The notes under the pieces were generated by a model, which worked only from the letters and a program-made list of their open reading frames with translations, ran no database searches and was not told where the DNA came from. Shown one piece after another: positions 49,441-59,543 of a DNA stretch of 64,000 nucleotides (the stretch's first letter is position 1; each line of letters starts with the position of its first letter). This DNA comes from Trichaptum fuscoviolaceum (Eukaryota > Basidiomycota > Agaricomycetes > Hymenochaetales > Trichaptaceae). The DNA is taken from assembly GCA_910574455.1 (NCBI GenBank), contig CAJSYZ010000003.1:1736001-1800000 (forward strand), written 5' to 3'. Position numbers and translations under genes: made by a program.

Positions 49441-50613
49441 TGCCGTAGGTTCACAAGATTTGATCATTCCGTTTCCATTCTAACTCTGATTCTGAAGTTC
49501 TGGTCAAGATATGCACGTGTAAATGAGAAGAATAACACGCCTTTTGTTGTTGTTGTTCATTATAGTTGTTCCTGTCCCACTTATATACGGAGGGGTAATG
49601 TGAGCGTAGGAATTGCGAATTGGAGCTGGGAAAGCGAACGAATAGAGGCCTGGGAGCGATTAAAACTGGTCCGATAGGGTGCTGTATTTTGGATCACGTT
49701 GTTACGTTGTGTAGCTTTCTCAGACGTCTTACAGGTGAGCTAGAGAAGGACCCAGGACGCTCAAAAGGAGTGCGTAGGGACGATACCTGGGAAAATATGC
49801 GAGTCCAACTGTACGTAGTAAGCAGAGAGGTTCTTCTACAGTCGCCGAACGGAAGCTTGAAGATGGAAAGTGACGAAGTCTTTCAGTGCACATATACCAA
49901 TAATTACCTCGATATGATGAGTGAAAGGTAAATGCCTTCATTGTAGACGTTCAGCCGGCCCGTATAACGACAGTCCGAAAGCATCCGTATGATGATCAGA
50001 GCGCGAGAATACTGTAAGCAGTGCTCACAGAGTTACGAGTTGCATCACCAGCGGAACAACCTTAGGGAGTCCATTGCATTGTCTCCTATGGTCCATCTCG
50101 TATATCGATAGTGACCCGGGTAAACGTCATATAGGAGTTGCTAAAAACTATTATTGTCGCCATATATGTTATCGTAATTCGTACATACATAAATCCCCTC
50201 GCTTGATAGTATTCAGGAGTTTGCCAAGTAAAAACATATCGCTTGAACTGAAATGTGCACCAGAGTCTCTTGACGAGGAGAACGACGCGATTTAGATGTA
50301 CAAGCACACGAGAGAGATGATTAATAGGATGAAGGAATCCGATCCTGATTCCTTCAACTTTTCATTGAACTTGAGGCGTGGGATAAACCCTAAATTCACG
50401 ACCATGTACTTACAAGAAATTGAACATGCAGCTATCGAAGAATTGACTGACGATCTCATTTATGTGAGATCGCAATAGTATCCGACTACCACAGTGCATT
50501 AAACAAATCATAGTATTCTATGTAGTAAATATAAAACACTGAAAAACAAAAATACAATAAACATTCTAATCCCTAATTCTGACACGCAGTACTGGCGTAC
50601 GAGCCTGCAATGA
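49441..50613. other. Arm spacer between kinase 1 and peptide 2
   Basis: Homologous, in reverse, to 62001-63610. A + strand frame at 50296-50478 starts with MYKH; the mirror copy also starts with MYKHKR but stops after 28 codons, so the frame is probably not a gene although the bases around its ATG are conserved. No other coding sequence is seen. Confidence 0.55.
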
Positions 50614-52807
50614 TCAAGCAGAAGCTGGTACTTCCTGACAACAATCTCTCAAACAAATCCAAGGCTCCTTCTCGATACTCAGGGCATCCAGCAATTTCGG
50701 TAGAAGCGCTTTCGAAGGGATAGGCGGTTCAGGCTGTGGTGGCACAGGAGCCGTCGCCCGCATGCCTAACGCAGAGAGAGGTAGACCACTTGACCCTGGC
50801 TTCGGTTTCTGTGCACCTGTCTCCCAACGGTGATGCTCGTCGAGATCTAAGTTTCTTTTGACAACAACGTTGGACAACTCGCCACAGAAAAAGCGCAATG
50901 AACCTTCGTTGATGAGCGATAGAATTTTTTCTGGGTCGGAGACAAAGATTTTCTTCGCCGCGCGAACTTCTTCCCAGGTCCCCTTCCTCCAAGCTGCCAA
51001 ATAGTCGAATTCCTTCTTCTCATGTGGATATTTCGCGTCTCGGTACCCAACACCATACCAAATCCCCGTATATAAGATCGATTCCAGTTCGTGGACGTAA
51101 TGATGCGTATATGGCTGTTTGCTATTGGCATCAAGAGTTTCAATCGCCATGAAAGGTTTTGTGCCAGATCGATGAGTACTTGTTAGCCCATAGTCGCCGT
51201 CGAGTGGAAATGTTGCGAGATCGAAGTCAATGAGGACGCCAACTACATTGTCGTTTCCATCGCTGTCAGTCTCTACGTAAAAAGCGATATTCTTTATTCC
51301 GATATCACGGTGAAGGAGGTCCTTTTTCGAATAAAGCTTATGAGAAACTAGCAACGCACAATGAGCGGAAGTTCGCTGTAAGAGAAAACGGCAACTTACA
51401 GATTAGTATATTGAATATAACTATGAGAAACTCTGTTTCTGTCTTAACTTTGGATACTGGTGTATACTTTCTCATCAAAATAATCCGTAATTCTCTTTCC
51501 TCGCATTGAGCGCGCCTGCTACACCCGGAGATGAGCTCCTGAGTCGGCGTATCGTCCGCGACTGTCAGCGTCCCGTAGATTTCTGGCGCATGCTTCGGGT
51601 CCACCTCCCGCGCCTTAAGAATCGCTTCCTCCTCACGCCTCCGAGTCTTCACTTGATAAGATGTCTTCATAACCAGTTGAACTTTGCTATCCACTGGTTT
51701 TTCGACTTCGTACACAGCTGTCCCCCGTCCTACTAAACAGTACTCTGTGTGAATCCGTTTCTTCAATTTAGATCTGAAGGTTGATGGATCAAGTTTGAAA
51801 TTGTCCCCTCCGTTTTCTATCCGAGCCCAGCCCAGATCTGAGCGCAGTGTCGTTTCGTCCTTGGTATTGAAGGGATTGTAATGGCCCATCACCGTATTGA
51901 AGCCTAGTCCCTTGAAATCCTGTCTCGAGACCAGTATGAGGAAGACCGCGTGCAGCACCGGATCCTGAATGATGTCGATCTTGTCTGACATGACACCACA
52001 AGATCTCGAGTAGAACTGCAGTTTCATCTTAGTGCCTTTGACAATCGCACCGAATACATGGGTCCGATCCCCGAGTTGACTCATAACTTCCGCAAGGTTG
52101 TTTGCAAGTTGTATTTCTGGCGAGGGTACCGTCTCCAATGTCGAATCGGTGGTAGATACTGAGTTCACGGACGATTCGGAGGAGGAGTTAGATGAGAACA
52201 TGTTAGATCCACCTGTCCGACTTTCTTGGTACTGCTTCTCAAACTCCATCACCCATAACGCGTGTCTCCAGCAAAAGTTCGTCTTTGTTATTGGTATGCC
52301 GCCATCTTCTTTGGGCACCAAGAGAACATCCGGATTTCGCTCCGTGAAAAGCCCACGTATGGACTGGCCGTACGGAAGCACCTGGATTGCCGGCAGTGAG
52401 CCCTCCGGAGCATCCTGCATCGCACGATTCAGAACCATATTTCCCATCGCTGCATACGGGTCGTACATCTCTCTCTCCAGAGTCGAGGCTCTCGTCTTGA
52501 AGAGTGTTTCCTGCGCCCTATACTGCTCCGTACCATGGACGTTGTATCCCGCCACAGTTCTCTTCAATTTCTCCATTTCGGCATCGGTCACGCTGAAGGC
52601 ACGCTTCAGAAAGGTTTCGAATGAGATTCCACCATGTTGGAACTCACCGTCAACACTCTCGCGTCTGTCTGACACGATGCGTGACTTTGTTGGAGTATTG
52701 TGAGTTTGTCGCGAGCCTGACGCGACATTTTCTGCGTTAGTTGAGGGCTGAGTGTCCCCAGGTGTGTTTTGCATCGTTGCAGACGACGTTGAAGTGGAAG
52801 AAACCAT
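50614..52807 (-). CDS. FunK1-type protein kinase 1
   Basis: complement(join(50614..51347,51400..52807)), 713 aa; the next ATG (52774, MQNTPGDTQ) matches the start of the two paralogues and may be the real one. Kinase lobe signs: glycine loop LVGRGTAVYE, beta-3 lysine in LVMKTSYQ, catalytic HRDIG (H482-D484) and the metal-binding LIDFDLA, then GTKPFMAIE and the FunK1 hallmark HHYVHELESILYTGIWYG. FunK1 kinases are fungal-specific and expanded in Agaricomycetes; substrates are mostly unknown. Compared with kinases 2 and 3 it lacks a ~100-residue acidic Ser/Thr linker after EFEKQYQES, perhaps by deletion. The intron lies just before the HRD block. Confidence 0.88.
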
Positions 52808-53315
52808 GAAAAGCAGAAGTCGCGGGTCGTGGTTCGGTTAGTACTAGGCAGGCTGTACCTCGTGACAGTACTACTACATAGTAGTAGTAAGTGCCAGATT
52901 TGGTTATGACATGTGATCCAGGCGCGAGAATTGGGAACGCGGCTCTTGGCACGTGACACTGGCATGTAACTTATATACAAGACGATTTGGTTCGTTCCTT
53001 CAAAGCAATATGTAAACCAGGTACACTCGCATCAGGATTCAAGTAACACAACTACAACTATCACAAGTACAGCAACGCACAAGAGTACAAATAAATAAAA
53101 AATGTACTCCATACACTATAACACTCCAGAAATACAAGTCATACCTGAATGACGAAATGAAGACCAGTGAAAATTGTACAGGAATATGGGTATGGAATGG
53201 ACCAGCAAGTTTAGATATGTAAGACCAAGGAATAAGTAGGTTGAGGCGAGAGAAAGAAGACACCGTGAGCCGTTTATATCCTCATATTTCGGTGGCGCAG
53301 TTCGATGTCGAATGC
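52808..53315. other. Kinase 1 promoter and metalloprotease 3' region
   Basis: The last ~60 bp before kinase 1 resemble the leaders of kinases 2 and 3 (cacgacc...cgacttc, ttcaac, tcgtctgc). Tandem gtactactacatagtagtagt lies at 52868-52890. No further gene. Confidence 0.55.
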
Positions 53316-54334
53316 TCAGAAGGAGACGCCGCGGTAGGTCTTCATCTGGCCCTGGAGGCGGGTGATCTGGCCGGCGGTGAACTGGTTCATGCACGAGTCG
53401 TACGAGTAGTCCATGTAGTTGTGGATCGGGTCGACGCCGCCGCCGGAGCAGGTGTCGCGGCCGGTCGGGCAGCCCGACGCGGGCGACGCCTCCGGCGGCG
53501 TGTCGGAGACTGAGTCGCCCGAGCCGGAGCAACCGCCCTGGAAGGTGTGGTACAGCCCGACCCAGTGGCCCGCCTCGTGCGTCAACGTCTAGAGGGGGAC
53601 GAAGAATAGATCAGGATATGCACTTGAGAATGAGAAAGTTCAGGCGGCCTACCCTGCCGAGGTTGTAGTTCTCAGTGCTGCCGCCGGGGACGCTCGAAAA
53701 GAGCATCACGACGCCGTCGTCCTTGGGGTTCGAGCTGTAGTCGCTCGGGAACGTCGAGTACCCGAGCAGGCCCTCGCCCGAGCCGGACGCGAAGCCGACC
53801 GTGTACACGTTGAGCGCGTTCTTCCCGCCCTGGCGCAGCTGGTTCTTCATCGTCGTCTGCTCCGACGAGTCGGGACCGACATCGTTGAACCATTCCGCGT
53901 TCACGGTGCGCGTGGTGCCCGCGAGCGACCAGGTGATGCCGGAGCCTGCGTAGTCCTGGTTCAGAACGTCGATCTGGCCCTGTAGCTGCGAGTCGCTGTA
54001 GCATTATTCAGTAAGCAAAGGTTGCTATTTGTGTTAAGAATGGAGCTTACGGGACGTTGCCGCCTGCCACGGTGCTGTCCTTGCTGATGACATGGAAGTA
54101 CACCGGGATCGTCACCTCGGCAGCCTTGACCGACTCGACGTTGATCGGGCGGACAGCGAAGCGCTCGATCGCAGCAAGCTTCGTCTGGAAGTCCTTCTCG
54201 GCAACAGCAATCTTCTCTGGCGTCACCACGGTGCCGCAGCGGACGCGCTCAGGAGCAACAGTGCTGTTGCCAAACAGCGGGTGCGCAATGGCAGAGGTCG
54301 CGAGAACGACGGCGAGGAAGAGACGAGCGAACAT
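53316..54334 (-). CDS. MEP1: Secreted M43B metalloprotease (MEP1 type)
   Basis: complement(join(53316..53588,53653..53995,54051..54334)), 299 aa. An N-terminal signal peptide ([19 protein letters not shown]) is followed by a propeptide and the catalytic domain. The zinc site is [11 protein letters not shown] (residues 213-223, HExxHxxGxxH), and a Met-turn lies in [15 protein letters not shown]. Family motifs ITVYFHVI-like ([13 protein letters not shown]) and [17 protein letters not shown] agree with pappalysin-like fungal MEP1. Such enzymes are secreted and degrade proteins outside the cell. The coding exons are far richer in GC than the flanks, with strong third-position C/G, as in highly expressed genes. 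TATA box at 54425-54431. It lies between the two arms of the kinase duplication. Confidence 0.94.
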
Positions 54335-55522
54335 TGTTGGCTGATGAGAGATGAGAACCGAGGACTTTGACCACAAAAGATGAGAGGATCTGAGGATGTC
54401 TGACAGAAGAGAAAGCCTCTGAGATTTTATACGCGTCAAAGTCCAGTTATCTTTGACTTTTGGTGTTCGTCATTCCCAGTATAATTAGCGCCTGCATAGT
54501 GACCGTACGCCAGATAATTGATAGAAGCTCACGAGACAACATGCAACCACATTGGCGAGCAGAGATAGCAGAGCCAAGATTGCATTGCAGGTGTTCGGTG
54601 GACAGCAGGAAACAAAGATAAATGGGCAATTAAGTTGCACTTGATGATAACATATTGGCCACAACGGGCGATCGCGGACGATCTACTTACACTGCGTCTA
54701 AAAATAGCGCAGCAGCCAATGATGTCGCCGTTGTGAGGGATGCAAGTGGGCAGCGAAAGGACTGCAAGCAGATCGAAGGCGGTCCGCTGATAGATCCCAG
54801 ATTCCAGAAAAGCGTAATGAACCGAGTAATGCATGTGGTATGAAAAATAGGCCATACGGACCCGTTGGTAAAACCTCGCAATAAGCTATAGCAAAAGCCG
54901 GCCACAGCTGTTTCGCGAAGTGCTGACGTTGCGGACACACATGCTGGTTGGGGTCGATGCCTTTAACCATACGGTAACAGACTCTTGGCATGCTACGTCT
55001 AACGGATATTACCTCGCGTGTAACTTGCCCGCGAAATTAACAACAATACGAGTGAAAGCCTAAATTGGAATGAATCGTCTCAATACAGGAAGCGAAAGAG
55101 GTGCTTACAACAAACTCTTTAGGTATTCCTTTTAATGGCGGAGAACAGGCTGGTCACTGTAGTCGGTAGCGAGTAACCACCATGCAGGATGCTAACTATA
55201 GCATCAGGATCCTCTTGGCACAGTTCGCGTGTACTGAGCAGGACGGATAAACATAGATCTCTGAGGCCAAGACGCCGACGATGATCGCGGGACCGGAGGA
55301 CACCATGCGTTGCCTCCGTTGTCGCACAAGACCAGAAAATGTAGAAACACGCGGGGAGACGTTGCTGCTATTTTTGAAGGAAGCGCAGAGTCGGCTATCA
55401 CGAGGACAAGGATAAGATAGCAGGAACATGCTTTTTCATCCAGAGTTCTCAAATCGGCCCCGAACTTGATATCTCCGTCTTTCTTGTATACGTATCGAGT
55501 TCACCACCTGCACGGCCCACTC
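54335..55522. other. Metalloprotease promoter and spacer
   Basis: A TATA box (TATAAAA on the - strand, 54425-54431) lies ~91 bp before the metalloprotease ATG. Beyond it, frames at 54529-54990 and 55196-55452 have no domain and no splice support. The 3' region of the GatC-like gene is also here. Confidence 0.55.
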
Positions 55523-56053
55523 TCATTTCTTCCGCCTATCCGCTTCTACGACATATAACCCATTCTTCGTCACCGCCGCATGCTTCAACAGCTCGGTTCC
55601 CGTCTCGCCCTCCTTATCTTCAAACTCGACTTCTCTTGTATTCGATGACAACACCATTCCCTGGTCATCCGGCCAGACGCGTCCATCGGGGATACCCTCA
55701 TCACCAACTGCCTCACCAACGTCCGACGTATCGACGAGCTTGACTGCCTCCACGAGACGCACAAGCTCTTCAAGCTCCTGTCGCATGCGTATGTGCGCTT
55801 CTGTGCCTTCCTCTGGCGGCAAGAGTGCTGACAACTCATGCAGCTTCTTGAGCGTGGCAGGCGAGATACTTGGCCGAGGGTAGGACGACAAGAGGTCGTG
55901 GACAGACCACGTCGGCTGCTCTGGTACAACAGACGTTTCTTCTGCGTTCAGTCCGGCTACACTGGCTGTCCATCGCAACATTGAACCTCGGGAACGTGCG
56001 TGCAATACTCGCTGACATGCAGCTAGACTGCGAAGACACTTTGGTGATTGCAT
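55523..56053 (-). CDS. GatC-like mitochondrial Glu-tRNA(Gln) amidotransferase subunit
   Basis: A single-exon 176-aa protein. The N-terminus (MQSPKCLRSLAACQRVLHAR) is basic and acid-free, as in a mitochondrial presequence. The central segment WSVHDLLSSYPRPSISPATL, then LKKLHELSALLPPEEG and ELEELVRLVEAVKLVDTSDV, resembles the GatC helical pair ending in VDT. GatC is a small subunit of the complex that turns Glu-tRNA(Gln) into Gln-tRNA(Gln) in mitochondria. The assignment rests on this short helical domain, so it is probable rather than certain. The ATG at 56053 is preferred over a GTG three codons upstream. Confidence 0.65.
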   Translation of the reverse strand: MQSPKCLRSLAACQRVLHARSRGSMLRWTASVAGLNAEETSVVPEQPTWSVHDLLSSYPRPSISPATLKKLHELSALLPPEEGTEAHIRMRQELEELVRLVEAVKLVDTSDVGEAVGDEGIPDGRVWPDDQGMVLSSNTREVEFEDKEGETGTELLKHAAVTKNGLYVVEADRRKK

Positions 56054-56498
56054 AAGGTCCACAAGGAAGAAGGTATGAGGTAGATGACGGATACCTATAG
56101 TATCAGTACTCCATATGAGGTCCGAGAGAGCTGCAAGTTAAAGCTTTCACCTGCGAGTGGTAGAGAGACAACTTTGAGTCAAAAGTCAAAAGAAGGCACC
56201 AACTTGAATATCGTGAGAAAGTGATTTCATCGTCAAGTTATAAAAAGTCTGATTGCATGGGGTAGAAAAAAATGCACATTTAGAAACACTTTGAGGGAAA
56301 CACTCAGAGCACCGGTACACTATGCAAATGTTTAGAAGATGCAGTAGTAAGTGGCACAACTTGAAGCGTAATAGCAAGTCGCGATTCTACATAGACTACC
56401 ACGATCCCACGGCCCACGACCTGAACCACAATTCCTCTTATTATAAACTTTACGATCTGCTTCTCGTGGCCTCTTCCTCTTCAACATCGTCTGTTACG
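56054..56498. promoter_or_regulatory. Divergent region GatC-like / kinase 2
   Basis: 445 bp between two divergent starts. Before kinase 2, a frame is open back to 56322, but the paralogues all start at MQN/MLN, so it is more likely leader; it resembles the leader of kinase 1 (cacgac, cgacct, ctctt, tcaaca). Confidence 0.5.
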
Positions 56499-58996
56499 AT
56501 GCAAAACACACCTGGGGACACACAGACCCCATCTGATGCAGAGAATGTTGCGTCGGGCTCGCAACAAATTCACAGTACTCCAACAAAGTCACGCATCGTG
56601 TCAGACAGACGCGAGAGTGTTGACGGTGAGTTCCAACATGGCGGAATCTCATTCGAAACCTTTCTGAAGCGTGTCTTCAGTGTGACGGATGCCGAAATGG
56701 AGAAATTGAAGAGAACGGTGGCGGGATACAACGTCCATGGTACGGAACAGTATAAAGCGCAGGAAGCACTCTTCAAGACGAAAGCCTCGACGCTGGAGAG
56801 AGAGATGTACGACCCGTATGCAGCGATGGGAAACATGGTTCTGAATCGTGCGATGCAGGACGCTCCGGAGGGGTCGCTGCCAGCAATCCAGGTGCTTCCG
56901 TTCGGCCAGTCCATCCGTGGGGTTTACGCAGAGCGAAAGCTTGATGTTCTTTTGGTCCCCAAAGAAGATGGCGACACGCTAATAACGAAGACGAATTTCT
57001 GCTGGAGGCACGCGTTATGTGTGATGGAGTTTGAGACGAACTCCGAAAGTCTACCAGTGATTGGAAAACGGCGAAGAGATGCAGAGGAGAATCCGGAAAT
57101 CGCTTCCGCCAATGATCCAAAGAAGACGAAGACTTCAAGCTCAAGGTCAGTTGTTGAACGACAACCATCTGAGGAAAGGAATGATGCTGCGACGATCTCA
57201 AGCACTTCCACAATTGACCTGCCGTCGCACTCGTCTCCTGCTGCTTCGAATTCAACATTGCGTCTCACTAATGGAAATGTAACTGGAAATGCAGCTGCAC
57301 TTGATTCAGAGGACCCATCAGACGACGAACAGTCTACCGAGGGCGTATCTCCTGTCCCAAAACCTCAATCACTTGTGAGAGCTGAAGAATTGCTTTCGCG
57401 CTCTGCAGCTGAGTCTGACACGCTCTCGTCTGACTCCTCCGAATCGTCCGTGAACTCGGTATCTACCACCGATTCGACATTGGAGACGGTTCCCTCGCCA
57501 GAAATACAACTTGCAAACAACCTTGCGGAAGTTATGAGTCAACTCGGGGATCGGACCCATGTATTCGGTGCGATTGTCAAAGGCACTAAGATGAAACTGC
57601 AATTCTACTCGAGATCTTGTGGTGTCATATCAGACGAGATCGACATCATACAGGATCCAGTCCTGCATGCGGTCTTCCTTGTACTGGTTTCGAGGCAAGA
57701 TCTAAAGGGACTAGGCTTCAATACGGCGATGGGTCATGTCAATCCTTTCAATACCAACGACGGAACGACACTGCGCTCAGATCTGGGCTGGACTCGGATT
57801 GAAAAGGGAGGGGACAGTTTCAAACTCGATCCATCAACCTTTAGAAGTCAATTAGAAAAACGCCTCCATATAGAATACTGTTTAGTCGGACGGGGTACAG
57901 CCGTGTACGAGGTCGAGAAACCAGTGGATAGCAACGTTGAGCTGGTTATGAAGACATCTTATCAGAAAAAGACTCAAAGGCGGGAAGAGGACGCGATTCT
58001 CATCGCGCGGGAGGTGAACCCAAAGCATGCGCCAGAAATCTTTGGGACAATGACTATCGAGGATGCTACGCCGACGAGGGCGCTCGTCTCCGCGTGTACT
58101 AGGACCGCTCACTTCGAGGAGAGAGAATTACGCATTATTTTGATGAGAAAGTACGAACGGGTCATTGGACTCTCGAATAGAGATTTTGGTAATGTTATGG
58201 CTCAAATACTCCGTTGTAAGTTGCCTCCTTTTTCCATCATTAGTTCCTCGCTCAAATATTCCCGTTATCAGTTTGCCATGATCTCTATTCCAAGAAATCA
58301 TTGCTTCATCGTGATATCGGAATCTTCAATATCGCTTTCTACTTGGATGAAAATTTGAAAGCAGTGGGCGTCCTCATCGATTTCGATCTGGCTACATATC
58401 CTCTACCTAACGGCGACGATGATCCTACAAGCCACCATCGTTTTGGCACAAAGCCCTTCATGGCAATTGAGACCCTTGATACCGAGAGTAGGGAACCATA
58501 CACGCACCATTTTATTCACGAAATGGAATCTATCTTGTATACCGTGGTTTGGCAAGGTGTGGGGTACAGAGGGGCTGAACTGCCGCTCAAGAATAAAGAC
58601 CTCGACTATCTGGCCAAATGGAGAAAAGGGCCTTGGACAGACGTACGTGACTCAAAAAAGGGTTTTCTCGATAAACCAAGTACCATTCTCAGACACATCC
58701 AGGACAGTACCCTAGTTGGGTTCTGTCTGAATCTGAGCACTTGTATCAACGCGAGATACAAAGCGATCCTTGACCATAAATCCTGGAAAAGCATGGCGCT
58801 TTTCCAACAGATAGTGCAAGATTGGCATTTCGATTTCGATGAAGATCAAAACCAAAATTCATCTCCCCCAATCCCTCCGGAACCGCCTATCCCATCAAAA
58901 GCGATTCTACCTTCATTCCTGAAAGAAATGGAGTGGACCACTTCAATTATGACTTGTTCGAGAGATTGTTGTCAGGATGTGCCAGCTGCTGTATGA
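56499..58996 (+). CDS. FunK1-type protein kinase 2
   Basis: join(56499..58215,58272..58996), 813 aa, paralogous to kinases 1 and 3. N-terminal domain GGISFETFLKRVFSVTDAEM and EREMYDPYAAMGNMVLNRAM precede an acidic Ser-rich linker of ~130 residues. The kinase core has LVGRGTAVYE, LVMKTSYQ, HRDIG (H585-D587), LIDFDLATYP, GTKPFMAIE and HHFIHEMESILYT. A basic run RRRDAEE/DPKKTKTSS in the linker may be a nuclear signal. All three kinases end in a CC-containing tail (CSRDCCQDVP here). Unlike kinases 1 and 3 it has no secreted peptide downstream. Intron signals are intact (gtaagt, tatcag). Confidence 0.9.
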
Positions 58997-59543
58997 GCTT
59001 TGCTAACGCACACTGCGCCGTAGTGCATCAATTGTGGGGATGTTAATTGGATTATTTAGTGGTTGTTTTTAATATTACCTACTACATGGGACTTTTGGAT
59101 TCATAATGACTACAGATCCCTTGTTCTTACCTTGGAGTGGTATCATTGTTGCAAAACACTAGAAAGCTGCAGATCATTAGTAGACGCTATTAATTGCGGG
59201 GATGGCACAGACAATCACGTTTTATGATTTGGCGCGGGCCATATTCGATGTTTCATTCTAAATATTCTCTTCTGCAGAATACATTATCGTTTCGGATACA
59301 TACACTTTCGGATCTCTTATATTTCGATTTGGAGCTAAATATGTAACATTGCTGAAAGGTTAGTAGCATAGACATATCAACTGTAACGACTGGTTTACGA
59401 GTCTATTAGTAGCACATGAACGTAAGTATGAAAGTGAACCACGTTCCCCGCCTCGAGCCTGATCACGAACCACAACTTCTAAGCTCACGTCACAACACTT
59501 TCTTCCTTTAGTCTCCTTTTCTTCTTCAATCTCTTCTGCTACG
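58997..59543. other. Spacer between kinases 2 and 3
   Basis: Kinase 2 3' region and kinase 3 promoter. The last ~80 bp resemble the leaders of the other kinases. No other gene. Confidence 0.55.

Larger units (their letters stand above)
48930..52807 (-). repeat. Left arm of inverted segmental duplication
   Basis: This arm contains peptide 2, a non-coding spacer and kinase 1, all on the - strand. The same order is found on the + strand at 59510-64000. Anchors: kinase stops 50614/62000; block 50373-50396 is the reverse complement of 62257-62280; block near 49739-49752 matches 63225-63238; peptide starts 49094/63960. Confidence 0.85.

Noticed and set aside
50296..50478. 60-codon frame starting MYKH
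   Set aside because: The mirror copy in the right arm loses the frame after 28 codons, so it is not maintained as a protein.
52098..52703. 201-codon + strand frame opposite kinase 1
   Set aside because: The same antisense frame appears opposite kinases 2 and 3 only because the sense proteins are homologous; it has no independent support.
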